From Betaproteobacteria bacterium RIFCSPLOWO2_02_FULL_63_19 (GTDB lineage: Bacteria > Pseudomonadota > Gammaproteobacteria > Burkholderiales > SG8-39): DNA of 64,000 nt. The translations under genes were made by a program, and so were the position numbers. Shown here in pieces: positions 1-6,949 of this stretch (positions are counted from its first letter, which is position 1; each line of letters starts with the position of its first letter). The stretch lies in the NCBI GenBank assembly GCA_001770415.1, contig MEQX01000050.1, forward strand, positions 15,840 to 79,839. Reading direction: 5' to 3'. The notes below the pieces were generated by a model that did no database searches, had not been told where the DNA came from, and saw only the letters and a list, made by a program, of their open reading frames with translations.

Positions 1-2
1 CG

Positions 3-872
3 GCGCCTGAACTGGACCAGATCGAACAGTATTCGGCCGAACTCGCTACCGAGCTGAAGGCGTGGCGAGCTGGAACCGGGCCTTCGGGTGCGGTCCTGAG
101 CCTTTCCGAAGGGGGACGCCTGGTTCGCGCGCGCTTCGTTGCGGCCGGCGTAGCAGGCGGAAGTTTCACGCTGGTGCTGCTGGAGGATTTGTCAAAATTC
201 CAGGAGCAGGCCCAACAGCTAAAACTGGCTGCACTGGGGCGGCTTACGGCCAGCATCGCGCACGAGATTCGCAATCCGCTTTCCGCCATCACGCACGCCA
301 GCGACCTGCTGCGCGACGAGACGCAGGGATCGGGGCGGGACCGGCTGCTCAACATCATCCGGGACAATGCGAGACGACTCGACCGGATGGTCCGCGAGGT
401 TCTCGAACTTTCACTCCGGGACCGCGTGCAATCAGAAAAGATCGGGCTCGCCAGTTTCGTATCGGACTTCCTGGACGAATTTGCGCAGAATGAGGGCATT
501 GCGCGTGACGTATTCGTGATCGATATACCCGAGGACGTCATCGTCGAATTTGACCGGGTACACCTTAACCAGGTGCTTTGGAATTTGCTGCATAACGCTT
601 GGCGGCACTGCCGGCACCAGACGGGTAGCGTGATGCTGCGCGTCTTGAGGCAACCTGGTCGGGTAGAATTGCATGTGACAGACGACGGCGAAGGCGTGGC
701 AAAGGATTTTCAGTCGCAACTGTTCGAGCCGTTCTTCACGACGTTCAGTCGTGGTACCGGGCTCGGTCTGTACATCGCACGTGAACTGTGCACGGCCAAT
801 GCCGCTAATCTGGGCTATATCGATCGCGGAACCGGAGCGGACTTCAGAATCCTATGGCAGGCAGCACGGTAA
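3..872 (+). CDS. pilS: Sensor histidine kinase, PilS type (5' end outside the window)
   Basis: Two-component sensor kinase that would autophosphorylate and pass phosphate to the regulator encoded next door; PilS proteins act at the inner membrane and control type IV pilin expression. The reading frame is already open at base 3, so the N-terminal membrane region and part of any PAS domain are missing. Visible are the H-box (LTASIAHEIRNPLSAI, phospho-acceptor His codon at 261-263), the N-box (LNQVLWNLLHNAWRH), the ATP-binding glycine boxes (DDGEGVAK and GTGLGLYIAR) and a short C-terminus. The stop overlaps the start of the response regulator by 19 bases, which implies translational coupling. 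The PilS name rests on the PilR-type partner and the ampD neighbour; a generic NtrB-like kinase cannot be excluded from this part alone. Confidence 0.85.
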   Translation, partial: APELDQIEQYSAELATELKAWRAGTGPSGAVLSLSEGGRLVRARFVAAGVAGGSFTLVLLEDLSKFQEQAQQLKLAALGRLTASIAHEIRNPLSAITHASDLLRDETQGSGRDRLLNIIRDNARRLDRMVREVLELSLRDRVQSEKIGLASFVSDFLDEFAQNEGIARDVFVIDIPEDVIVEFDRVHLNQVLWNLLHNAWRHCRHQTGSVMLRVLRQPGRVELHVTDDGEGVAKDFQSQLFEPFFTTFSRGTGLGLYIARELCTANAANLGYIDRGTGADFRILWQAAR

Positions 873-2275
873 CCAAGCGCTCTGCGCGACAATCGACCGG
901 TGGTGCGGACACCACGGTGTTGGTGGTGGACGACGAGGCCGACATCCGCGAACTCCTCGAGCTGTCGCTGGTGCGAATGGGACTCACAGTCGAGAGCGCC
1001 GGGTCGGTGACAGAAGCAAAGGAATGGCTCCAGAAACGCACATTTGACCTTTGTTTAACCGATATGCGGCTTCCGGATGGCGACGGGCTGGATCTGGTGC
1101 GCCACATCGGCGAGCGCTGCAGGGATCTTCCGGTGGCAGTAATCACGGCATACGGCAGTATGGACAATGCGGTTTCCGCGCTAAAGGCCGGGGCGTTCGA
1201 TTATCTGACCAAACCGCTTTCCCTCGATCAACTGCGCACGCTTGTAAACTCGGCACTGTCCCTGCCGCGGAGGGACGAACCCGGGGTAAAGCGCATGCTA
1301 CTCGGGGCCAGCCCGGCGATTGAGCAGGTGCGAAGTATCGTCGACCGGCTGGCTCGCAGCCAAGCGCCGGTATACATAACGGGGGAGTCCGGGAGCGGCA
1401 AGGAACTGGCTGCGCGCTTGATCCACGAGAAGGGTGCGAGGCGGGACAAGCCATTTGTGCCTGTAAATTGTGGCGCAATACCCGAAAATCTAATGGAAAG
1501 CGAATTTTTCGGGTACCGCAAAGGGGCATTCACCGGCGCCGAATCGGACCGGGAAGGATTCTTCCACGCGGCCAATGGCGGCACACTGTTCTTGGACGAG
1601 GTTGCCGACCTGCCGCTCGCGATGCAGGTTAAGCTGCTCCGGGCGATACAGGAGAAGCTAGTGCGAAAGGTCGGGGCCGCAACTGAAGACCCGGTCGACG
1701 TGCGCATCATCTGCGCTACGCACCAAACCCTGGCGTCTCTGGTTGAGGCGGAAAGATTCCGGCAGGACCTTTATTACAGGCTGGCCGTGATCGAACTAAG
1801 AATGCCACCGCTGCGCGAATGTCGCGAAGACATCCCGGTGCTCGCACGGGCGATCCTGGAGAGACTGGCGCGGAGCGGGGGATACGGGGCACCCTCTCTC
1901 TCGGAGTCCGCACTTGAAGCGTTGAAAAGGTACGACTTCCCCGGAAACGCCAGAGAACTCGAGAATATACTCGAGCGCGCCGTAGCGCTGGCTCCCTCGG
2001 AGGACATCCGTATAGACGACCTTCAGCTTGCTCCTCCCGCCTATGTGGTCGGAGAGGCGCGCGCGGTCGGATCGCAGAATGCACAGAATTCACGCGCCAC
2101 ACCGGAAACCTCAAATGCCAAGTGGCCCTTGGAGGAGTACCTGGCTCGAATCGAGCGCGAAGCCATCGTGGAAGCGCTCGACCGGACCCGTTTCAATCGA
2201 ACTGCGGCGGCAAAGCTTCTCGGTATAACCTTCCGAGCCCTGCGGTATCGAATGGAACGTCTGGGCATTCGTTAG
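854..2275 (+). CDS. pilR: Sigma-54-dependent response regulator PilR
   Basis: Transcription activator working with RNA polymerase carrying sigma-54; in the PilSR system it turns on pilin genes. Of 473 residues, 1-130 form the receiver domain, with an acidic pocket at D26-D27, phospho-acceptor D70, T98 and K120. The AAA+ domain follows, with Walker A GESGSGKE (about 177-184), the sigma-54 contact loop GAFTGA (224-229) and Walker B around GGTLFLDEV (242-250). The C-terminus is a Fis-type helix-turn-helix (FNRTAAAKLLGITFRALRYR). All loops needed for ATPase and sigma-54 contact are intact. It overlaps the kinase gene. No sigma-54 promoter was recognised in the window, so its target lies elsewhere. 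Confidence 0.9.
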   Translation: MAGSTVTKRSARQSTGGADTTVLVVDDEADIRELLELSLVRMGLTVESAGSVTEAKEWLQKRTFDLCLTDMRLPDGDGLDLVRHIGERCRDLPVAVITAYGSMDNAVSALKAGAFDYLTKPLSLDQLRTLVNSALSLPRRDEPGVKRMLLGASPAIEQVRSIVDRLARSQAPVYITGESGSGKELAARLIHEKGARRDKPFVPVNCGAIPENLMESEFFGYRKGAFTGAESDREGFFHAANGGTLFLDEVADLPLAMQVKLLRAIQEKLVRKVGAATEDPVDVRIICATHQTLASLVEAERFRQDLYYRLAVIELRMPPLRECREDIPVLARAILERLARSGGYGAPSLSESALEALKRYDFPGNARELENILERAVALAPSEDIRIDDLQLAPPAYVVGEARAVGSQNAQNSRATPETSNAKWPLEEYLARIEREAIVEALDRTRFNRTAAAKLLGITFRALRYRMERLGIR

Positions 2276-2378
2276 GCGAGGCCAAAGCAAATGGGCGATT
2301 TCGGGGACCCCTTGATCCATCGCCGTGGATTCGAAGGGGCCACGTTGCCTGTCTTGCGAATTCTACGTGCGGCTGCCG

Positions 2379-2921
2379 GTGCAGCTTGACGCCGAAGGAA
2401 TCCTGGAAGGGGCAATCCAGGTTGCGTCCGCCAATTTCGATGAGCGACCCGCGGGTGAGCGCATATCGCTGTTAGTCATCCATGCCATCAGTCTTCCACC
2501 TGGTGAATTTGGCGGGGATGCGATCCTCAGGCTGTTTACCGACACGCTGGATTGCGCGGCCCACCCGGATTTCGAGAGTCTGCGGGGGCTTCGAGTATCG
2601 ACGCATTTTCTTATCAGGCGGACCGGGGAAATTGTGCAATTTGTGCCCTGCGGCAAACGTGCCTGGCACGCCGGCGAATCGCAGTACGCCGGGCGAGGGC
2701 GCTGCAACGATTTCTCTATTGGAATAGAGCTGGAAGGAACCGAAACCGTTGCCTATACGAACCCGCAGTACGAAACGCTTGGAACGTTGGTCGGTACGCT
2801 CTGTGCTCACTATCCAATCACTGACGTCGTAGCGCATAGCGACATAGCGCCGGGGCGAAAGACGGACCCCGGACCCTCGTTCGACTGGGCGCGCCTGCGC
2901 GGTGCATTGCCCCGCCGTTAG
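2379..2921 (+). CDS. ampD: 1,6-anhydro-N-acetylmuramyl-L-alanine amidase AmpD
   Basis: Cytoplasmic zinc amidase of peptidoglycan recycling that removes the peptide from anhydro-muropeptides; its loss classically induces AmpC beta-lactamase. Family hallmarks are visible: VIHAISLPPGEFGG (first zinc His), HFLIRRTGEIVQF, IGIELEGTET (catalytic Glu region) and AHSDIAPGRKTDPGP (second His and the Asp ligand). The frame is open from a GTG at 2325 (198 residues), but alignment with known AmpD N-termini (QLDAEG directly before the conserved part) favours the GTG at 2379, giving 180 residues, close to the usual length. No start candidate has a good Shine-Dalgarno. It sits about 100 bases after pilR. Confidence 0.88.
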   Translation: MQLDAEGILEGAIQVASANFDERPAGERISLLVIHAISLPPGEFGGDAILRLFTDTLDCAAHPDFESLRGLRVSTHFLIRRTGEIVQFVPCGKRAWHAGESQYAGRGRCNDFSIGIELEGTETVAYTNPQYETLGTLVGTLCAHYPITDVVAHSDIAPGRKTDPGPSFDWARLRGALPRR

Positions 2922-3213
2922 GCAAAGGGCTTCCTTCAAGATCGGGCCTGCACGGAACTTGTAATCGACCCACCGATCTTCGAATCGGCTTTACGACCTG
3001 CATATGGGCGAGCCGGCGTCAGGTAGCCACCGTGTTCGCTCCGCAATAAACGAGGCGGCTTAGCGCGGTGCTTGCATATTGCGGACACGCGCACTAGAAT
3101 TAGTTGCATATCTTTGTCAAGATACTATATATTGTGGTCGACGGTGGTCTTTAATCGCAGGCAGCAGAGTGTTCGGTGGCAACAGCAGAACAGAGGAGCT
3201 TGGGAGACCGTAA
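2922..3213. other. Intergenic region after ampD
   Basis: No coding region is supported between ampD and the doubtful frame at 3214. The stretch changes from GC-rich to AT-rich around 3060-3140, where the only recognisable signal is the possible promoter at 3104-3133. Confidence 0.5.
3104..3133 (+). promoter_or_regulatory. Possible sigma-70 promoter in an AT-rich patch
   Basis: TTGCAT (3104-3109) and TATATT (3128-3133) are separated by 18 bases in a locally AT-rich stretch that contrasts with the GC-rich surroundings. It points toward the orphan reading frame at 3214. Pattern match only. Confidence 0.35.
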
Positions 3214-3603
3214 ATGCAGATAGCCGCAGAAGCCACGATACTTGAATCTCTGCTCGGCTCTGCGCGTTCTGTCGATTCTGGTCTCTTCAGACGATCCGTG
3301 GTTATCGGACCTAAGTCGGCTCACCTCAACAAGCTGGTTCTGCAAACGGCCTCGTCCGGGTTGCGCCCGGCGGCGATCAGTGCGCGGGTGGAAGTCCCGG
3401 GCGGAGCAAACGCTTCTGTAATGGGTCGGCTAGAGCGAGGCGCTGATCGCCGGATCCTCCGATCAGGCCGTTTGGAGTACTCGGCCGGTAGTGCGGGCGG
3501 GGCAGACGCGCGTGTTGGGCGGACCAAGGGGTGGACGACGTCACTCCTTGCGTTGTCGTGCGGCAACTGCAAATGCGGCCAAGCCTACAGTGATATGGGA
3601 TGA
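3214..3603 (+). CDS. Orphan hypothetical protein, doubtful
   Basis: A 129-residue reading frame that I do not recognise. It begins with ATG at 3214, preceded by a purine-rich GGGAGA about 6 bases upstream. The N-terminal 50 residues look protein-like (LESLLGSARSVDSG, VVIGPKSAHLNKLVL). The rest is Gly/Arg/Ser/Ala-rich, as expected of chance translation of GC-rich DNA, with a CGNCKCG motif near the end. A possible promoter (3104-3133) lies upstream and hairpins lie downstream (3666-3721), so it could be a real small gene or part of a noncoding transcript. No domain, signal peptide or membrane segment is evident. Confidence 0.2.
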   Translation: MQIAAEATILESLLGSARSVDSGLFRRSVVIGPKSAHLNKLVLQTASSGLRPAAISARVEVPGGANASVMGRLERGADRRILRSGRLEYSAGSAGGADARVGRTKGWTTSLLALSCGNCKCGQAYSDMG

Positions 3604-3665
3604 CGGAATTCAGCAAATTCCGGAATCCGCGCCAGGGGTTGTTCTTGGACATCCTTGGTAAAGGG

Positions 3666-3698
3666 TTCGGTTCATCGGGTCTTGCCCGGTGAGCCGAA
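3666..3698 (+). other. Long RNA hairpin upstream of the H1-like gene
   Basis: TTCGGTTCATCGGG (3666-3679) pairs with CCCGGTGAGCCGAA (3685-3698) over 14 positions around the 5-base loop TCTTG. The two non-Watson-Crick positions are both G-U in plus-strand RNA, so the plus-strand transcript folds fully while the minus-strand one would carry A-C mismatches. That asymmetry argues for selection on plus-strand RNA. It may be a structured leader or the 3' part of an upstream transcript. Confidence 0.55.
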
Positions 3699-3701
3699 TA
3701 G

Positions 3702-3730
3702 CCTGCCCTAATCCGGGCGGGTTTGGTTTG
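3702..3730 (+). terminator. Candidate intrinsic terminator or attenuator
   Basis: CCTGCCC (3702-3708) pairs with GGGCGGG (3715-3721, one G-U) around the loop TAATCC, and is followed by TTTGGTTTG. This looks like a rho-independent terminator placed 30 bases before the Shine-Dalgarno of the H1-like gene, just after the larger hairpin at 3666-3698. It either ends a transcript covering 3134-3700 or acts as an attenuator in the leader of the next gene. Confidence 0.45.
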
Positions 3731-3760
3731 TGGTTCCTTTAACTCTTGATGGAGGTAGTT

Positions 3761-4105
3761 ATGGCAACGAAGAAGAAAGCGAAGAAGGCAGCGAAGAAGC
3801 CGGCAAAGAAGAAGAAGGCTGCGAAGAAGAAGGCTGCGAAGAAGAAGGCTGCGAAGAAGAAAGCTGCGAAAAAGAAGGCGGTAAAGAAACCCGCCAAGAA
3901 GAAAGCGGCGAAGAAGAAGCCCGCAAAAAAGAAAGCGGCCAAGAAGAAGGCCGCCAAGAAGAAAAAGGCGAAGCCTGCTGCGAAATCGGCTGCGCCTGCG
4001 ATGGCTCCGGCGGCTCCGGCCTCGTCCATCGCGGCAACGCCTGGGGCAAGAACTGCCCTGAATCCCGCAGCAGCCTGGCCGTTTCCTACAGGCTCGAGGC
4101 CTTAG
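3761..4105 (+). CDS. Lysine/alanine-rich histone H1-like protein
   Basis: A 114-residue, very basic low-complexity protein. Residues 1-70 are almost entirely Lys, Ala and Pro arranged as KKAAKK and KKPAKK repeats. The last 40 residues are Ala/Pro-rich and end neutral. This composition matches bacterial proteins resembling the C-terminal tail of eukaryotic histone H1 (the AlgP/HctB type), which bind DNA without sequence specificity; binding here is inferred from charge. The ATG at 3761 is chosen because GGAGG at 3751-3755 lies 5 bases upstream; TTG and ATG codons at 3746 and 3749 overlap that site. Such repeats change length easily by slippage. Open frames on the other strand are by-products of the repeat. 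Confidence 0.8.
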   Translation: MATKKKAKKAAKKPAKKKKAAKKKAAKKKAAKKKAAKKKAVKKPAKKKAAKKKPAKKKAAKKKAAKKKKAKPAAKSAAPAMAPAAPASSIAATPGARTALNPAAAWPFPTGSRP

Positions 4106-4121
4106 CGGGTTTGCGATTGAA

Positions 4122-4160
4122 CTGCGGACGGCCGGGGGCTCATCCCCGGCTGATCCGCAG
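4122..4160 (+). terminator. Hairpin after the H1-like gene, probable terminator
   Basis: A two-tier inverted repeat lies 16 bases past the stop: outer arms CTGCGGA (4122-4128) and TCCGCAG (4154-4160), inner arms GCCGGGG (4131-4137) and CCCCGGC (4144-4150). There is no T-run directly after it, so it may protect the 3' end of the mRNA rather than terminate on its own. Confidence 0.5.
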
Positions 4161-4324
4161 ACATTCGGCTGACGAAAGCATCCCGGTGTCGCTACCGTCT
4201 ACCTTAATTTTATCAGGTGCACGGGCGGTGGTGCCGGGGTTTTTTTCTGTGACAGGTGAAAATTGAGAATTTTACGGTTATTTAGCGAACGCATAAGTAT
4301 ATGATATTATTTATGTTTCATCGC

Positions 4325-4353
4325 TTGACTTAAAGTAAGTTCTTAATTACAAT
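4325..4353 (+). promoter_or_regulatory. Near-consensus sigma-70 promoter
   Basis: TTGACT (4325-4330) and TACAAT (4348-4353) are separated by exactly 17 bases in AT-rich DNA. It is the best promoter match seen in the window and points toward the lytic transglycosylase gene. Confidence 0.7.
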
Positions 4354-4490
4354 TGGTTTTGTGCGTTGCGACAAAATCACATTCCATTGGTGATCACGCG
4401 CGACAATCCGAGAGAAACTGGCGCGCTCCCGTGCCATTGTTCCCGGTCGTCAGACCGACCGGTTTGGACGCGAGCCGTATTTATTTAAAA

Positions 4491-4502
4491 ATTATTAATA
4501 AT
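4491..4502. promoter_or_regulatory. Perfect AT-only palindrome, possible operator
   Basis: ATTATTAATAAT reads identically on both strands. It lies between the promoter at 4325-4353 and the start of the transglycosylase gene. It could bind a dimeric regulator or a nucleoid protein, but AT-only palindromes also arise by chance. Confidence 0.3.
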
Positions 4503-4587
4503 CAATGTGTTATGCTGTGTCTCTCAAGTTTGCCACGGCGCGTTGAACGTAATCGGAATTGGCCTGTCGGAAACACGGGGGTGTGTG

Positions 4588-5283
4588 ATGACTACGACCA
4601 CATTAAGACAGCATCTTGATCTGCGGATCGGAACAATGTTTCGACTATTGCACAACAGTTTTGCGCTCGTCGGCGTGGCGGCCTTATTGGCGCTTTTGGT
4701 TCTGGGCGTGCGTTCCCCGTTCCCAGATCCGGCTCCCGAAAAGGCGACCACCGCTGCAGTGATCATTCGCTACGAGGGCATTCCGTTGTTTGATCCCGCC
4801 GTGCCGAAGAATCCTAAGCATCGGGCGATCGCGAATTACCTGTCACGCAGGTACAACGTGGCGCTGAACGCCACCGAACGGCTGGTGAGAGGAGCCTACG
4901 ACGCTGGCCAACAGTTTGGAATTGACCCGTTACTAATTTTGGCTGTGATGGGTGTCGAGTCGGGATTCAACCCGATTGCTGAAAGCGGTATGGGCGCCAA
5001 AGGCCTTATGCAGGTCATTCCGAAGTATCACCGCGAGAAATTTCGCGAACACGGCGGTGCAGCTTCCGTACTCGACCCGATGACCAATATCCTCGTCGGG
5101 GCGAGGATCCTGAAGGAATACATGCGCCGCGCCGGAAGTGTCGAGGCCGGCCTTCAACTCTACAGCGGCGGTCTGCTGGACGGCACCGGCCAATATGCGC
5201 GGAAGGTCATGGCCGAATTCGGCAGGTTGCGCCGGACGGTCCAACTGCATGAGGCCACCGCGAGGAAGGACTCGACGGCTTGA
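4588..5283 (+). CDS. Membrane-anchored lytic transglycosylase (SLT domain)
   Basis: Predicted peptidoglycan lytic transglycosylase, cleaving the MurNAc-GlcNAc bond in the periplasm. With the ATG at 4588 the protein has 231 residues: a short cytoplasmic start, one membrane segment (FALVGVAALLALLVLGV) and an SLT domain in the second half. The catalytic Glu lies in GVESGFNP, followed by the family motifs GMGAKGLMQVIP and LVGARILKEY, and the YSGG signature (LQLYSGG). The frame is open upstream to a GTG at 4507, but those residues look random and the 4588 start puts the membrane segment near the N-terminus. Transcription probably begins about 4360. The gene stands alone and converges on the aminotransferase gene. 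Confidence 0.85.
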   Translation: MTTTTLRQHLDLRIGTMFRLLHNSFALVGVAALLALLVLGVRSPFPDPAPEKATTAAVIIRYEGIPLFDPAVPKNPKHRAIANYLSRRYNVALNATERLVRGAYDAGQQFGIDPLLILAVMGVESGFNPIAESGMGAKGLMQVIPKYHREKFREHGGAASVLDPMTNILVGARILKEYMRRAGSVEAGLQLYSGGLLDGTGQYARKVMAEFGRLRRTVQLHEATARKDSTA

Positions 5284-5589
5284 GTCATGGCTCCCGGTGG
5301 TGCACGCGCGCCGGTCGGCCGAGTCGGTGGACAACCCGGTAGCACGGCGCGGCTGCCCACGCACGCCTGAGGCGGCAAAGGATCGGGACGGGTCAGAAAG
5401 CAGCTGGTCAGGCGTAGCACTCATTGGGCCCTTCCTCAGCCCGGATAAGCCGGGAGAGGAAGGGTCGTCTTGCTTTGAGGCCCGAGTTCATCCCTGCCGA
5501 ATCGCCGTGCCCGCGATTGGATCCGGAGCGGCGAGAGGCGCGCAATATCAAGCTCTCTCTGGGTTAACCGGAAGCAACCTCGCGTGCGA
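5284..5589. other. Intergenic region between convergent genes
   Basis: No gene is supported. The only structure seen is the hairpin at 5429-5464. Reading frames crossing the region on both strands have no recognisable protein features. Confidence 0.5.
5429..5464. terminator. Strong hairpin between convergent genes
   Basis: CCCTTCCTC (5429-5437) pairs perfectly with GAGGAAGGG (5456-5464), and inside it CCCGG (5440-5444) pairs with CCGGG (5450-5454). It lies between the ends of the transglycosylase (+) and aminotransferase (-) genes, where a bidirectional terminator is expected. On the plus strand TCGTCTTGCTTT follows, a weak U-rich tail. Confidence 0.5.
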
Positions 5590-6765
5590 CTACCGGCCAA
5601 GGAGTTTGTCGATCCGTTTGACTCCTTCCTTAAGCGCGTCCAACGATTGCGTATAGGCGATGCGCACGTGTTTCTCGGGCTGGTTCGCGCCGAAGTCGAG
5701 CCCGGGTGTAATTGCCACGCCGGCTTCGTCGAGGAGGCGAAGAGCGAAAGCCGAACTGTCCGGGCTGAAGGACTCGCATCCTGCATAAATATAGAACGCA
5801 CCGGTCGGCACTATGGGGATCCTGAACCCGAGATCGCGCAAAGCAGGAACAAGAAAATCGCGCCGACGCTGGAACTCGGCGCGTCGTTCTTCCAGCACCG
5901 CGATGGTGTCGGGACGGAAGGCTGCCAATGCGGCGTACTGAGCCGGAGCGGAGGCGCAAATGTACGCATTCTGCGCAAGTTTTTCGATTGCTCGCAAGTA
6001 CGCGCGCGGTACTACCAGCCAGCCGAGACGCCAGCCGGTCATGCAGAAATACTTAGAGAAGCTGTTGACCACGAATACGTCTTCACTGAACTGGAGCGCC
6101 GTCGCGAGGCGATCGCCATAGCTAAGAGCATGGTAGATCTCGTCGACCAGCGCGAATCCACCCCGTGAAGCGGCGATCTCGAGGATGCCCCGCAGTTCCT
6201 CCGTCGGTATCGTGGTTCCAGTGGGGTTGGAGGGTGAAGCCAGCATGACACCGCGCACGCGACCATTCCACTCGCGGCGTACATCCGATGCGCTGAGCTG
6301 ATAGGCCCGGTACTCGTCCGAAGCGATCATGCGCGCGCGCCCTTCGAAAAGCCTCACGAAGTGGCGGTTGCACGGGTAGCAGGGGTCGGGCATGAGCACC
6401 TCGTCGGACGGATCGACCAGCGCGCCAAGCGCCAGCAGAAACGCTCCCGAAGCGCCCGCCGTAATGACAATACGCTCGGAAGGAACGTCAACGGCATAGC
6501 GCGTTTGATAATAATGCGATATTGCCTCCCGCAATTCGGGAAGCCCAAGCGACTGCGTGTAGCCGAGCGGTCGCTCGCGAATGGCCCGGGTAGCGGCCTC
6601 GATAACCTGGGGCGGGGCGGAGAAATCAGGCTGGCCGATTTCCATGTGAATTATCTCGCGCCCCTGCGATTCGAGTTCGTGAGCTCTGTTTTGCACGTCC
6701 ATAACGCGAAACGGCTCGATCCCGGCGAGTCTGGCTGCCCGGTGTATCTGTTGAGCGCTTTTCAT
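5590..6765 (-). CDS. PLP-dependent class I/II aminotransferase
   Basis: Cytoplasmic pyridoxal-phosphate aminotransferase of the aspartate aminotransferase superfamily; the amino donor and acceptor cannot be read from sequence. Fold-type I landmarks appear in order: GYTQSLGLPELREAI, the cofactor-binding loop TAGASGAFLLAL, SPSNPTGTTIP (Asn that contacts PLP), LVDEIYHAL (Asp and Tyr contacting the ring) and NSFSKYFCMTGWRLGW with the Schiff-base Lys. The Arg that binds the substrate carboxylate lies near HVRIAYTQS. The start at 6765 (MKSAQQIHRAARLAG) gives 391 residues; the frame extends 13 codons further to 6804, but those residues look unrelated. It is divergent from maeB. Confidence 0.85.
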   Translation of the reverse strand: MKSAQQIHRAARLAGIEPFRVMDVQNRAHELESQGREIIHMEIGQPDFSAPPQVIEAATRAIRERPLGYTQSLGLPELREAISHYYQTRYAVDVPSERIVITAGASGAFLLALGALVDPSDEVLMPDPCYPCNRHFVRLFEGRARMIASDEYRAYQLSASDVRREWNGRVRGVMLASPSNPTGTTIPTEELRGILEIAASRGGFALVDEIYHALSYGDRLATALQFSEDVFVVNSFSKYFCMTGWRLGWLVVPRAYLRAIEKLAQNAYICASAPAQYAALAAFRPDTIAVLEERRAEFQRRRDFLVPALRDLGFRIPIVPTGAFYIYAGCESFSPDSSAFALRLLDEAGVAITPGLDFGANQPEKHVRIAYTQSLDALKEGVKRIDKLLGR

Positions 6766-6900
6766 TGGATTTCGCGATTTCGTATGGTGGCTGGAAGACG
6801 TCATTCTACGTCCGGCGACCGACGCGCATGCCGTCGTTGTCGCCTGCGCCGAATTCCAGCGCGCTTTCGCCGACTTACGCGTTCACGGCGTCAATTCAAC

Positions 6901-6906
6901 TATACT
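6901..6906 (+). promoter_or_regulatory. Possible -10 element for maeB
   Basis: TATACT at 6901-6906 lies 43 bases before the maeB start, in the short divergent region. No good -35 hexamer was found at normal spacing. Confidence 0.3.
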
Positions 6907-6949
6907 CATCGCGATCTGTGAGCAGGTACTCGAATCGGAGTGGAATCAA

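Larger units (their letters stand above)
4161..4587. other. AT-rich intergenic region upstream of the transglycosylase gene
   Basis: No gene is supported here. The stretch is markedly AT-rich for this genome and holds a T-run (about 4239-4246), the strong promoter at 4325-4353, a short stem CGGTC/GACCG (4444-4457) and a perfect 12-base palindrome ATTATTAATAAT (4491-4502). It would give a 5' leader of about 230 bases for the next gene. Confidence 0.5.

Noticed and set aside
2940-3215. Search for a tRNA or other structured RNA gene in the AT-richer gap after ampD
   Set aside because: No cloverleaf, no T-loop GTTCRANYC in context and no CCA-adjacent stem could be found.
3739-4049. Minus-strand frames opposite the lysine-rich gene, rich in Phe/Ala or Ser/Pro
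   Set aside because: They mirror the AAG/GCT repeats of the H1-like gene and would not exist without them. They have no ribosome site.
3746-4200. Lysine repeat block considered as a CRISPR array or tandem repeat element
   Set aside because: The repeats are contiguous, short and in frame with a protein and lack spacers.
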